Source: Talpa occidentalis (Eukaryota; Chordata; Mammalia; Eulipotyphla; Talpidae). From it: a stretch of DNA of 64,000 nucleotides. Position 1 is the first letter of the stretch. Every line of letters starts with the position of its first letter. Under the pieces are notes generated by a model. It was given only the letters and a program-made list of their open reading frames with translations, made no database searches and was not told the DNA's origin. Below, piece after piece: positions 12,601 to 22,049 of this stretch. The stretch is from contig NW_023605305.1 in NCBI RefSeq assembly GCF_014898055.3, positions 116,882,234-116,946,233 on the forward strand, given 5' to 3'. The position numbers and the translations under genes are program-made.

Positions 12601-13898
12601 GCAGGTGAAGAAGATCCACGAGAACGAGAAGCGCCTGGAGGCGGGCGACCACCCCGTGGAGCTGCTGGCCCGGGACTTCGAGAAGAACTACAACATGTAC
12701 ATCTTCCCCGTGCACTGGCAGTTCGGCCAGCTGGACCAGCACCCCGTGGACGGGTGAGACGGCTGCGTGGGGCCCAGGGCTCCCCCAGAGGCTGGCCTTG
12801 CTCTGTCCAGCTGGCGTGCCTGGCCTGCCCCCCCTGGTGCTGGTGGCCGGGGCCTCCTGAGCCTGGGAAACTCCCGGCCGCATCTCTCCCAGGCTGGGAT
12901 CTGGCCGGTCTGTGCCTGTGATGGGGGGCCTGTCCTCCCAGGGGTGTCCAGGGGAGGGGAGCCTGCAGCTTCCGGTCAGAGACACAGCCAGGCCTTTCCT
13001 GCGCGGGGGGCAGGCTGCAGGGACAGTCCGAGTCATGTTGCAGCCCCCTGGGGAAGGAAGGGACACTGGCCCATGCACTCTGGGCTCGAGGCCAGCGGCG
13101 CAGTGAGGGCAGAGGGAGGGGACTCAGGGCCCTCTGCAAAGTCCAGGCTCTGGGGGGAGGCCGGCCCTACCCCGCCCCCAGGCAGCAGCGGCAGCATCTC
13201 CGTGTCTCGCCTGGACCCCGCGGGAGCACGATGACCCCGCGCTCATGCACCCTGTGCCGTGCAAAACTGACCGGCCGCGGGGGTTCCGGGGCCCACCCTT
13301 GGCCACGAGGAAGCCACGCAGGCTCGGTGTGGGGCTGGACTCAGCAGAGGGGCCCCGGCAGCCGGCCAGCTCTTCCCCCAAGGGGAGGGGAAACTGAGGC
13401 TCAGCGGGGGCAGCGCTGAACGCCCGTCCGCACCCCACAGGTACCTGTCCCACACGGAGCTGGCCCCCCTGCGCGCTCCCCTCATCCCCATGGAGCACTG
13501 CACCACCCGCTTTTTCGAGACCTGCGACCTGGACAGCGACAAGTACATCGCCCTGGACGAGTGGGCCGGCTGCTTCGGCATCAAGGAGCGTGAGTGCCCG
13601 CCCCGCCCGCCCCTGCCCACTTAGCTCCCGCTGTGCCCGCGGCTCCCCGGCAGCCTCCGGCCTCCTGCTGCCCCGTTCCCCTTCCTCCAGCAGCGCTGGC
13701 TCCGGCGCCAGCTGTTCTGGGGCTGGCCGGCACCCAGAGGGAGGGGGGCGTGGGGAGCGGCGGGGCCAGGCCCCGGCCGGGGGGACGCGCCCCTGTCGCC
13801 CACTTCCTGGCTCGCCGGCGCGGGTGGGGCGGCGGGTCTCCGCGCGCCTGACTGGCCGTCTCCTTGCAGAGGACGTCAACAAGGACCTGGTGATCTGA
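6582..13898 (+). CDS. SPARC: SPARC (osteonectin/BM-40), complete spliced coding sequence
   Basis: Secreted matricellular glycoprotein that binds calcium, collagen and bone mineral and modulates cell-matrix contact. Coding exons join 6582-6638, 7664-7726, 8186-8273, 9526-9647, 11253-11373, 12125-12258, 12605-12753, 13441-13589 and 13870-13898. All introns are GT-AG and the frame is kept throughout, giving 303 residues, the same length as I recall for human. Order: signal peptide 1-17, acidic calcium-binding segment about 18-69, follistatin-like/Kazal module about 71-150 with ten cysteines, then the extracellular-calcium domain 151-303. Visible motifs are sequons NNT at 88-90 and NKT at 116-118, the copper-binding KGHK at 137-140, an irregular first EF-hand around 239-251, and a canonical second EF-hand loop 274-285 (D274, D276, D278, Y280, E285) bracketed by C273 and C289. 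The start ATG sits in a good context (CACCATG). No break is seen. Identity is essentially certain. Confidence 0.98.
6639..7663 (+). other. SPARC: SPARC intron 2
   Basis: GT-AG intron with GC-rich sequence and no recognised element. Open frames here have no protein features. Confidence 0.9.
7664..7726 (+). CDS. SPARC: SPARC exon 3: acidic domain, first part
   Basis: Bounded by ccccgcag and gtaggt. Codes residues 20-40, glutamate-rich ([14 protein letters not shown]), the start of the low-affinity calcium-binding, hydroxyapatite-binding segment of the mature protein. Confidence 0.97.
7727..8185 (+). other. SPARC: SPARC intron 3
   Basis: Short GT-AG intron with a pyrimidine-rich end (ctccctcctcctag). 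Nothing else is recognised. Confidence 0.9.
8186..8273 (+). CDS. SPARC: SPARC exon 4: acidic domain, second part
   Basis: Bounded by cctcctag and gtaggt. Codes residues 41-69 plus the first base of codon 70. Contains [12 protein letters not shown], unchanged from human as I recall, and then an acidic run ([14 protein letters not shown]) where human has some Asp instead of Glu. Confidence 0.97.
8274..9525 (+). other. SPARC: SPARC intron 4
   Basis: GT-AG intron. Holds one perfect AP-1 motif (TGACTCA at 8943-8949). No repeat or gene is recognised. Confidence 0.85.
9526..9647 (+). CDS. SPARC: SPARC exon 5: follistatin-like (EGF-like) hairpin
   Basis: Bounded by cccacag and gtgaga. Codes residues 70-110 with cysteines at 72, 77, 83, 93, 95 and 101, and the sequon NNT at 88-90. 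This is the first half of the follistatin-like module. Confidence 0.98.
10086..10220 (+). repeat. (CCAT/CCACC)n imperfect microsatellite
   Basis: Degenerate runs of ccacc, ccatcc and cacccat over about 130 bases in SPARC intron 5. On the other strand it reads as GGAT/GGTGG repeats. Strongly interrupted, so it is old. Confidence 0.7.
10236..10285 (+). repeat. Possible MIR/L2 fragment
   Basis: ctgagcaccagttctgccagccgctgtgcc follows the wording of the MIR/L2 motif (tgagcacctactatgtgccag), but only about 45 bases can be followed. Confidence 0.35.
11253..11373 (+). CDS. SPARC: SPARC exon 6: Kazal-like half of the follistatin module
   Basis: Bounded by gctggcag and gtgagt. Codes residues 111-150 plus one base of codon 151. 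Contains cysteines 112, 123, 130 and 149, the NKT glycosylation sequon (116-118) and KGHK (137-140), the copper-binding segment released as an angiogenic peptide in other species. Confidence 0.98.
11374..12124 (+). other. SPARC: SPARC intron 6
   Basis: GT-AG intron of 751 nt. Nothing recognised inside. Confidence 0.9.
12125..12258 (+). CDS. SPARC: SPARC exon 7: start of the extracellular-calcium domain
   Basis: Bounded by ggcctag and gtgagt. Codes residues 151-195. Begins with [20 protein letters not shown], the first helix region that helps form the collagen-binding face; C155 is expected to pair with C265. Confidence 0.98.
12259..12604 (+). other. SPARC: SPARC intron 7
   Basis: GT-AG intron of 346 nt. 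Nothing recognised inside. Confidence 0.9.
12605..12753 (+). CDS. SPARC: SPARC exon 8: EC-domain helices and start of EF-hand 1
   Basis: Bounded by cccgcag and gtgaga. Codes residues 196-244 and two bases of codon 245, including the [20 protein letters not shown] helix and the irregular EF-hand 1 start (QLDQHPVD), which carries the family's one-residue insertion. Confidence 0.98.
12754..13440 (+). other. SPARC: SPARC intron 8
   Basis: GT-AG intron of 687 nt. Near its 3' end, gggaaactgaggctcag (about 13386-13402) resembles the MIR core and may be a fragment of one. Confidence 0.85.
13441..13589 (+). CDS. SPARC: SPARC exon 9: end of EF-hand 1 and EF-hand 2
   Basis: Bounded by ccccacag and gtgagt. 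Codes residues 245-294. The EF-hand 2 loop runs [12 protein letters not shown] (274-285), with all acidic ligands present; human has Asn where this copy has Ser at 277. Confidence 0.98.
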
Positions 13899-14575
13899 GT
13901 CCGGCCCCGCAGAGCCGCCCCCCGCCCCCACCCCCGCCCACGCCCCCTTGTTTAAAATGTCTGGATGGTTTGTGGTTCTGCCTGCACAGGTGCTAACATA
14001 GAGCTAATGAACACGCTAACGGTGCTACAGCGGAGGCCGGAGCCAGCTCTGGCCGCCGTCCCCGCCCGCGGCCCGGCTCCCCCAGGCCCGCTCTGACACT
14101 CTCCTCGCATCGCCTCTGCCGACTGAGGCCGGGCGTCCGCTGCCCTGCCCGGGCCGCCCGGTGCGCTCGGGACGTGCTGGGGCCGGGGCCCGCCCTCCAC
14201 GCCCGCATTTCACATCGGGCTGTTGTCCACACTTCGGTGAGCGGGAACCCCAGATCCCCGCACTCACGAGGCCTCTGGGAGTGGATCTGCCCCCGGTCGG
14301 CCTGTGGGACCCTAGGGCTGGGGTGCAGCCACGGCGGCAGAGCACAGCAGGCTCGCTGGGGGTTCAGCCAGGCGTCCCCCGGGCCCCATCCCCTGGCTCC
14401 CGGCACCCCCCCCTCCTTCCTGCCAAGAATCGAGAGAATCTCCAGCGTGAACAGGATGGTCGAGCTCCCAGGCTGAGAACCGCCGCCTCCAAGCATTTCA
14501 TGAGAAAGCTGCTCCTCATCCTCGGCGACCCCGAGTCTGACAGATCTTTCAAATAAAACGTAACGACTTAGAAAC
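13870..14575 (+). CDS. SPARC: SPARC exon 10: last nine codons and 3'UTR
   Basis: Acceptor ccttgcag ends at 13869. Coding part 13870-13898 ends ...VNKDLVI and TGA (13896-13898). The rest is 3'UTR. Its start (about 13949-14030, with gtttaaaatgtctggatggt) and its end (about 14455-14575) match what I recall of human SPARC 3'UTR, but the AT-rich middle is missing or unrecognisable, so the UTR is only about 680 nt. Confidence 0.93.
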
Positions 14576-14610
14576 GGCCCCGAGAGTGATTCTGTCTGTG
14601 TCTGCGTCAC
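14552..14610 (+). terminator. SPARC: SPARC polyadenylation signal and GU-rich downstream element
   Basis: AATAAA at 14552-14557 is followed by cttagaaacggcc, where human SPARC transcripts end as I recall, and then by a GT-rich stretch (about 14587-14605, gattctgtctgtgtctg) typical of the downstream cleavage element. Cleavage is expected near 14570-14578. Confidence 0.85.
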
Positions 14611-15940
14611 CTCACTGCGGGGTGCCCCACGCGTGTCTGCACCGGGTGTGCCGGCCGCGGCCAGGCTCTCCACACGCCGCCCGCCCGGGGCCCCGCCGGC
14701 TCCTGCTGCCCAGACCCACCTCCTCTGCCCTCCACAAGGAGCCGCGGGCTGTGACCGCCCCATCTCGTGCGTCTGTCTCGCCTCTGCTTCTGTCTCTGTC
14801 TCTGTCTTGCTCTCTGGCTCACGGGCCGCCTGCTTGTCCCCTGGGCTGACAGCTGGGGGGCCCCCTGGTCATGCAGGGACCGCAGGGCCGCGGCGCTACT
14901 GGCAAGGCAGACTGGGAAACGCCAGGCTCGGGGTGCAGTGGCCGGGGGTGGCGGCCAGCGGGCCAGGAAGCAGGCGCCGCATGATTAAAGTTCATTCACA
15001 TGACAGGCTCAGTCACGCCGGACCCTTTCCAAGGACTCAATGGCCCTGTGGCCGGTGGTCACCGGCTGGGAGGACAGACCCTCGGTCAGTCACCGCAGTT
15101 CTGGACAGGGCGGGCCCGGGCTTCCTTGGGAAAGCCAGCTGGCCGTGAAGGAAGGGAAGAAGTCGGGAGGGCGGGCTGGGGAAGAGCCTTTCAGGGGAGA
15201 GGCCCTGGGGTGCAAAGGCCCTGGGGTGAACAGGAGCGCTGCCCCAGCGCAGCTGGAGACGAGACAGCTTCAGGCCCCAAGGGCGAGGCCGAGGACGTGC
15301 GGACGGCTCCAGGCCGCGCGAGGACTCTGGGTTTTATGTTGTGTGCAGCGGGATTCTGAAACCAGAGAGAGGATTAGCTTTGCTCTAAGGTGAGCTCTCC
15401 GGCCCAGAGGACAGGGCCCTGGGCTCCCGCCTGTCCACGCTGGTGTCCCCAGACGGCCCCGGGGCCGCGGGGAGGGCGCCAAGCCCGCTGCCGTTCTCCT
15501 CCTTCTCTCATGCGAGGTCACGTTCCGCTGACTGAGCTCGTACAGCTCGTGACAGAGCGAGCTTGGTCTGCGTTGCCTCTTCCGCACAGCAGGGGAGAGG
15601 TGGCCGCTGCCCCGTCTCCTGCCCTTTGGAGACAGCGGGGAGCTGGATGGGGGCGCGCTGCGGCCCCGGCTCATCCAGCCACACGGTGGTCACTCAGTGC
15701 CCAGGGCCGTGCAGCTGTGCCCACACAGGGTAGGCGCCGCCCGAGAGGCGGGTCCAGCGGGGCTGCTGGAGCAGGGAGGCCGAGGGGCGCTGAGGCTGGG
15801 CTCGGGCGCCCGGGACTGGGCCTTGGTGAGCAGGGCTGTCAGTTGGAGGCTGTTGGAGCGGGAGCTGGGGCCAGGGGGCTGAGGGATGTGGTCTTGCGAT
15901 GGGCTGTGAGAAAAGGGGGGCTGGAACTGTTGGGGGGTGG
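14611..15940. other. Intergenic DNA downstream of SPARC, nothing recognised
   Basis: GC-rich, with a CT-rich patch at about 14772-14815 (ctctgtctctgtcttgc). Open frames on both strands lack protein features. Confidence 0.5.
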
Positions 15941-15949
15941 AGTCCACAG

Positions 15950-16225
15950 AGCCTGTATGGAATTAGCTCAGGACATCCTTTCCCCAGAAAGATTTTATTT
16001 CCCTATTTTCTCCCTGAGCTGTACATTTCCTCATTTCCCCTTCCCTTGTAAGTAAACCTTTCATGAACCTTTTGTGTGCGCCTGCAGCGGAGTGTTAGTA
16101 AGTCCTTTCTAAGCGCGCAGGTGAGGACCCACAGCCAGGCACCCCGTTTTATATCGGGGCTGCCCTGTAACAGAACCCAGCACTTGCTCCCCCACCTCTG
16201 GAGGCGGCATCTCTCAGACCAGGCA
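15950..16225 (+). repeat. Unnamed dispersed repeat, copy 1 (one part inverted)
   Basis: A segment of about 37 bases (about 15951-15987) reappears inverted at about 25923-25960. A second segment of about 65 bases (about 16108-16175) reappears in the same direction at about 25961-26025. Both pairs differ at only a few positions. Weaker similarity may continue for about 60 bases. The sequence between the two parts (15990-16105) is comparatively AT-rich. Not a family I can name; an LTR or DNA-transposon relic is possible. Confidence 0.6.
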
Positions 16226-16911
16226 GCACCAGCGGGTGACAGGAGCCTGAACTGGCCCAGGGCCCCAGGAGCCAGGCCCCCAGGACAGCACTCCCCAGCC
16301 ACCCCCGGGGCGGGGCGCTCCCCTCCCCTTAAGCCCGTCACACTCTGGCTGCAATGCCCTTGCAGGCCAGCCCTCGGGGCCTGGGGCGGAGCCGGACTGG
16401 CCCCCTGGAGGCGTCTCCCTCAGGAAACTGTGCCAGCCAGAGCTGGGGCCAGTGCCTCCCCCCTCGGTGCGCCCCACCTGGCAGGGGCCCCGCGAAGGAG
16501 GCGCGGGGGTTGGGACAGCAGAGGGGGTGGCCGGAGGACAGCCTGTGGCTGCCAGCCCCTGGGCCGCTGCTCTGCTCTGGGTCAAAGAACAGCGGGTGGA
16601 CGCAGTGACCGGCCATGAGTCACAAACGAGACCTCTAAGAATAACGGACTCCGAGACCCAATCGGAGCAGGCCCTGAAGCCAAAGTCAACACGTCCTGGC
16701 AGCCGGGGTGCAGGCGAGAGTGTCATCTAGAAAACAGGGACCTGCAACTCGGAACCCCGGGTTGGAGCCGCCCACCGGTGGAGCTGAGGGGAGGGGAGGC
16801 GGTGCCCCTGCACCGTGGGGCCTGGGTCGGATTCCAGGTGCTGTCCTGAGTTCTGGAGCGGGGGCCGGGGCCGGGGAGTGGGTGGATTTTCCTCCAGTGT
16901 CACAAGGAGTC
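16226..16911. other. Intergenic DNA, nothing recognised
   Basis: GC-rich stretch with one AP-1 motif (TGAGTCA, about 16616-16622). No gene or repeat recognised. Confidence 0.45.
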
Positions 16912-17233
16912 AGAAAGCGACGGTCCGTGGGCCTCCCGGTGGCGCAGCGGTTGAGCGCTGGGTTGCGAGGCTGCCCGCAGCCTCTGCAGCGCCGGTTCGA
17001 TCCCCGGCTGCTCCCCGGCCACAGGAGGAGGGTCCCACATGGCGCGCAGACCTCTCCTGCCGCCCGCTGCTCCCCTCAGCAGTGTACCTCAGTCCGTCTG
17101 CCTGCTCTGCTCCCCGCTCTGGCTCTGGTGAATTCTCTCACCCTCCCGCGCTTCTGACTGTGCCCAGTGCTTGTGTGAATAAATAAATAAATCTTAAAAA
17201 AAAAAAAAAAAAAAAAAAGAAAGCGACGGTCCG
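16912..17233 (+). mobile_element. tRNA-derived SINE no. 1, with perfect target duplication
   Basis: Body about 16928-17217. tRNA-like head with A-box region (ggtggcgcagcggttgag) and B-box (ggttcgatcccc), then a tRNA-unrelated part (cagacctctcctgccgcccg), a tail with taaataaataaatctt and a run of more than 20 A. Flanked by an exact 16-bp target-site duplication, agaaagcgacggtccg, at 16912-16927 and 17218-17233. The exact duplication and long A-run indicate recent insertion by L1 machinery. Confidence 0.93.
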
Positions 17234-18308
17234 CGTCGCCATCACGAATCCACGTCGGAGGGGACTGTGTAAGGACCTGGGAGGTGGGGACGCGCTGCCC
17301 CCCGCCTCCGCCGGGCTGGGGATACAGGGAGGTCTGCGAGCTGGGGCCGGCGCCCGCCCGGGGCCCCCGGGACAAGGAGTTGGAGCAGCGGCCGCAGGCA
17401 GGGGACCGTCCTGCCGAGCGCCGGGCTGGGTCACCTGGACTCTCAGCTAGAAGAACATTTCAGGACTGGACCTGGTCAGCCAGTCCACCCGGCGGAGAAG
17501 GAGCTCTTCGCGTGGACGCCGAGAGGCTCGAGGAGGCGTCTAAACGCCTTGGAGACGGACGAGCAGAGCCCACAAACGCCGCGTGATCACAGCCCCGGGA
17601 GACCCAGCGACGAGCAAACGGAGACCAGCGGGGCGCGGCCGGCTGGCGGGGAAGCCGCTGAGATGTGGGTGAGGGTGGGCAGCCCAGAGGGTGGCGGGCC
17701 TATTGGGGTGCGCCCAGCCCTCACGAGCAGCTCTAGGCGGCCATCGGCGACCCGCCATGGGCACCACCTTGCTTGAGAGGGCCGAGGGTCATGGGCGGTG
17801 TGGGCTCCAGCGGCGGCGAGTGCCGTGAAACAGCACAGCCCTCGGCACGGCGCCGAGGGGAGCGGCCTCACATCCAGCCACCTCGAGAGAATGTGTCCAG
17901 GAGTCAGGTGGCGAGCACATGGGCCCTTGTGGGGTGGCTCCCGATGCCCCCCAGGGCCTGAGTGGGGAACAGCATGGGCAGCAGAACACAGGGGGACCCG
18001 TTAGCAGGGAGCACGGCACGGAGAGCCGCGGGTGAGCGCCTCGGGACCCAGGGCCGGTGTCACATGTGTCTGTGGCTTGGAGCTCCCCGAGCACGGAGAA
18101 TGTGCACTTGGCGTGGGCGTGCCGGGGGCCAGGCCCCACCCTGCCAGAGGTGGGCGGACGAAGCCCGAAGAACCCACTAGTGTTCCGGGAAAGGCAAATC
18201 GGAGGGGGTGTCTCGGGGGGCTGTGTCTGGGGTGAGAGATACAAGACAAATAAACTGAATACAGAAAGGGGGAGACCCCAAGAAATTTTGCCATGAGTGT
18301 CTCTGTTG
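17234..18308. other. Intergenic DNA, nothing recognised
   Basis: GC-rich DNA without recognisable gene or repeat. Becomes less GC-rich near 18240-18310. Confidence 0.45.
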
Positions 18309-18601
18309 AAAAGTGCGACCAGGGCCTCCCTGGTGGCGCAAGCATTTAAGCACAGCACTGTGAAGCTGTCTGAAGTCTTTGCAGCATGAGTTCGGTCCCT
18401 GGCCAGCCAGGGAGCTACTCACATGGCGCAGCAGACCTCTCCTGTCTCCCCGCTGCTCCCCTCAGCAGTGGATTTCAGTCCTTCTGCCTGTTCTGCTCCC
18501 CGCTCTGTCTCTGGGGAGTGCTCTCACCCCCTGCACCTCTGGCCTGCACCCCAGCTCTTGTATGCATAAATAAATAAATCTTTAAAAAAAAAGTGGGACC
18601 T
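18309..18601 (+). mobile_element. tRNA-derived SINE no. 2
   Basis: Same family as the copy at 16.9-17.2 kb but a different subfamily: the head has cagcactgtgaagctg where that copy has gcgctgggttgcgaggctg. Body about 18322-18590 with tail gcataaataaataaatcttt. Target duplication aaagtgcgacc / aaagtgggacc (one mismatch) at about 18310-18320 and 18590-18600. Confidence 0.9.
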
Positions 18602-18995
18602 GACTCTTCCCTGAGAACTCGAGACGTTTCAGAGGTGCATGGTTTCAGACGGGCTGGAAATACGCCGGCAGTGTGAACAGAGAAAGATTCTTGGAATAAG
18701 AATGTCTAAAAAGATATATAGATTCCAATATTTTATACTCGAATAAAATCAGAAGCCATTCACTTCAGCTGCAATCTTTTTCATGGATGTTTAGGAATTA
18801 GCATAATTTCAAAACTTTTTACTACCTTTTTATTTAAAATAAAAGTGAACGCTGCCTTCTGTATTGTTTCTACATCGGGGTCAGTCTTTAAAGGATTTAA
18901 AGCTTGCTGGGTATCGGAGACAGTAGAAAGATACTGTTAACAAAATTAATTAATTTCTATGATACGAAATGAACATTTAGAGGAAATTACTTCAC
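18602..18995. other. AT-rich island, unrecognised
   Basis: About 390 bases that are much richer in A+T than anything around them, especially 18690-18985, with motifs such as ttaattaattt and tttttatttaaaataaaag. There is no open frame of note. It could be a conserved non-coding element, a young or unusual insertion, or the remains of an AT-rich transposon; I do not recognise it. Confidence 0.6.
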
Positions 18996-19364
18996 GACCT
19001 TAGGGGGAAAATCAGCGAGCCCCGCCGTGAGGAGACAAGACCTCAGAGACACTACAAGCAAAAACACAAACACCGTGAACACGTGTCGGCCATGGCCCAA
19101 AGCTGGGCTCCTCTCCTGCACAGGGGGTGAAAGGGCACCATCCTCAGAGGCCCTGTGACTGCTGGCCAGGCTGTCCACATGGGCAAAGGACAGGCCCGCC
19201 CCGGCCTCACAAGCTGGTCTCCAGCGCGTCGGGGTGCAGGAGGGGCCTGGCCCTGGGGGCTGCAGAGGCGGGTCCGGGCGCCCCCTGGTGGGCACGGGGG
19301 AGGGAGGCGCCCAGAGTGTGCGCGGCTGCCTGACCCCCGCACCCCGGCTGTACAGCCTCCTGGT

Positions 19365-19432
19365 CCAGCCCCTCGTTCTCCAAATGGGAAAACTGGGGTT
19401 CAGAGGAGTGGAAGACACTCTCCCAGGCAGGG
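19365..19432 (+). repeat. MIR fragment
   Basis: ctccaaatgggaaaactggg and the following ttcagaggagtggaagacac track the MIR core (tacagatgaggaaactgaggctcagagagg). Forward orientation. Confidence 0.45.
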
Positions 19433-19669
19433 TTTCCGGAAAGAACCCAGGGCTTCCAGCAAAAAATCTGAACTTCAGATAAGCAACCAGGAAATGTTGT
19501 TTGACCATGTTGCACGCACGCTTTAGAACAAGCTTGTTTCAGAAAATCCTTCACTGAGCTTCTGAAATTCAAGTCTGACCAGGCGCCCCGACTTGTCCTT
19601 GGCTGGACCTGGCAGCCCTGCCCCCAAGTCCACACACAAAAACATACCTGCCCGTCCTGGAGCACTGGA

Positions 19670-21130
19670 TGTGCTAAGCAAATACTAACAGACCTGAAGG
19701 GGGAAATGGACAATGCTAGGGGACATCAGGCACCCCCAAAGCCCCCAGAGGATGTAGCAACGCCCCCCATACAAATGCACCCCTTGGAGAGGCACGAGCA
19801 GCTCCTGTGCCCACACAGGGGAATGGCAGGCTCCCCCTCCCTGTCCAGTCCTGCCCTCCTCCCCACCCCCACACTAAAGCCCCAAGGCTGGGGATGGGTG
19901 GGGTCTCCATACAGGCCCAGGCCCCTGTTTACTAGAGATTCCCCCGGCCCCCCGGCCGAGGCTAAGAAGCCGCCCGCATCCCACAGGGAGAGGCCAGACG
20001 TCCGCTCCTCGGGGTGTCCCTACCACCCCGCGCTGCCTGCAGAGTCAGCACAGCCCCTGCCAAAACCCCCTTCTTCAAGAAGTAGAAAAATCGGCCCTGA
20101 AGTTTGTGTGGAGCCACAAAGACCTGAACGGCCACAGCGGGCCTAAGAGCAAAGCCGAAGCTCCCGCCGCTGGCCCCAGGCCGCGGATGAAGCAGGCGCG
20201 AGCAAGTGTGTCCCGGGCGCCACAGACACCGGCCGGCGGGACAGAGCCGGGGCTCGGAGAGGAACCCGCCGAAGGGTCCGACGAGCGAGAAAAGACACCC
20301 GGGGGGACGGACAATGTGTTCGGCAAACGGTGTCAGGAAACCTTGATAATCATGCTCAGAAAGAGGAAACTGGAGCCCGAACTCATCCCACTCACAGAGA
20401 GGAGCTCCGCGGACAGACTCACGTCAGCTCTAAAACCCTCAGGAGGAAAGAGAAGTCCTCGGCGTGGCTCCCCGCAAAGGCTTCCGAGCGCAACACCCAC
20501 GACTCAAGCAACGACAGCAAAAATAAATAAAAGGGGCTGTAGCTCGTGAGAGGGGCTCATGTCCTGGCCTGGAAGGACCCATGCAGTTCACACACGCAGC
20601 ACACGAAACCAAACAACGGGCTGAAAGGCAGGCGGAGGATCTTCCACAGAAGCACACGCGTGCCCAGCCCGTGACAAGGAGCCTGCCCCGCCCAGCGCGA
20701 GCTGGAGGCCACCGAAGCCCTGGGTGCCGCGCCCCACCCCGCGAGTGGTCAAGCGTGGTCAGCAGGACCAGCGTGGATGAGGACGTGGCTCCGCGGGGGT
20801 CGCAAGCAATGGCGGCGCAACCACTATGGAAACAGCAAGGGGACGGCTCAAAAAATGACCAACAGAGCGACTCCACGGTCCCGCAGCCCTGCTCCTCGGT
20901 ATGGATCGGGGGACACGAAAACCCGCTCATTTCTCCCCCACGTTCACAGCAGCGTTACAAAGACCAGCGCTGGAGGCCAGTGGAGGCCTGGGAGCCGCGG
21001 CCCCGCCCCGTGAGTGTCCCCACGAGCGGTGTCAACTCTAGGGCGGAAAGTGTTTTCAGCACACATGTGCCATGACCACTCTGCACACCCGCAACTTACA
21101 GGGGCCACATGTCACTAAGGCCCGAGTAAC
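19670..21130 (+). mobile_element. LINE-1 relic (ORF2 parts), heavily GC-drifted
   Basis: Short islands follow mammalian L1 ORF2 in order: gacctgaagggggaaatgga (about 19693, endonuclease region), tttgtgtggagccacaaaga (about 20104, C-terminal part), gacagcaaaaataaataaaa (about 20512), caaacaacgggctgaaaggc (about 20612), caaccactatggaaacagca (about 20820) and ttcacagcagcgttacaaag (about 20943). Between them most A/T has become G/C and blocks are deleted, so no reading frame survives. The part from 19770 to 20060 is not clearly L1. Confidence 0.75.
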
Positions 21131-21199
21131 GCTGGGGAAGTGACACAGCGGAGCAGAGTCCTGTCAAGCCTGTCTGTCCCTCCCTCCCTCCTCTCCCCT

Positions 21200-21493
21200 C
21201 CCTCCTGCCTTTAGTTTTTTTTTTTTAAGATTTATTTATTTATTTACACAAGCACTGGGTACAGCCAGAAGCGCGGGAGGGTGAGAGAATTCACCAGAGC
21301 GGGAAGCAGAGCAGGCAGAAGGACCGAAGGACACTGCTGAGGGGAGCAGCGGGCGGCAGGGGAGGTCTGCGCGCCATGCGGGACCCTCACCTGGCAGCTG
21401 GGGATTGAACGGGCACTGCAGAGGCTGCGGGCAGCTTCACAACCCAGCGCTCAACCGCTGCGCCACCGGGGAGGCCCTCCTGCCTTTAGTTTT
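21200..21493 (-). mobile_element. tRNA-derived SINE no. 3 (reverse strand)
   Basis: Reverse-complement copy; its tail is the run of T and aagatttatttatttatt at 21215-21245 and its head is near 21430-21476 (caaccgctgcgccaccgggg). Same subfamily as the copy at 16.9 kb. Flanked by ccctcctgcctttagtttt at 21200-21218 and again at 21475-21493, a long and essentially exact target duplication. Confidence 0.92.
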
Positions 21494-21779
21494 GTAAGTA
21501 AAGTGTGCTTTATTGGTCTTCAAAAGGGTCCAGGGTTTGATTTAAAATCAGGCTTCATGCCCACCACCCACCTAACAGCTCCCTCTCCCCGCCCACGGCT
21601 TCCGCGCAGGCTCCGTCGCCGAGAGGAAAGACGGCGGCTCATCCGAGGCAGAGTCCAGCTCTGAGCGCAGTCGGCCGCCTGGAGCGGGAAGCAGGCGAGT
21701 CTCTCAGGCGCTCGGGCCCAGCTCCGCAGGCTGAACCGGCAGGGAGGGAGCCGCTTGCACAGCGGCGCTGAGGATGGCG

Positions 21780-21925
21780 GGTGCAGGGAGCACACACACA
21801 CGCACACATGCATGTGCACACGTGGACACCCTGCACACTCGTCCACAGCACACATACAAACATGTATGTAGTCGCACACCAGAGTGTAACGCACACACTG
21901 CACGCGCACACACACTCCCTCTCCA
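21780..21925 (+). repeat. CA-rich simple repeat
   Basis: Interrupted (CA)n with CATG and CACG variants (cacacacacacgcacacatg and similar) over about 140 bases. Confidence 0.75.
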
Positions 21926-22049
21926 AACAACAAAAATCTGAGGGGGCCCAGGGAGTGGCCGTTGTGGGGCAGGCAAAGCCCTGCTGGCCGCCGGCCTGGG
22001 CACCGAGGGTGTGCAACCCAGACCAAGGGAAACTATGGTCACGTTCAAG

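Noticed and set aside
16928..17050. tRNA-like A and B boxes
   Set aside because: Part of a SINE head; the anticodon arm and 3' acceptor pairing of a real tRNA are not present.
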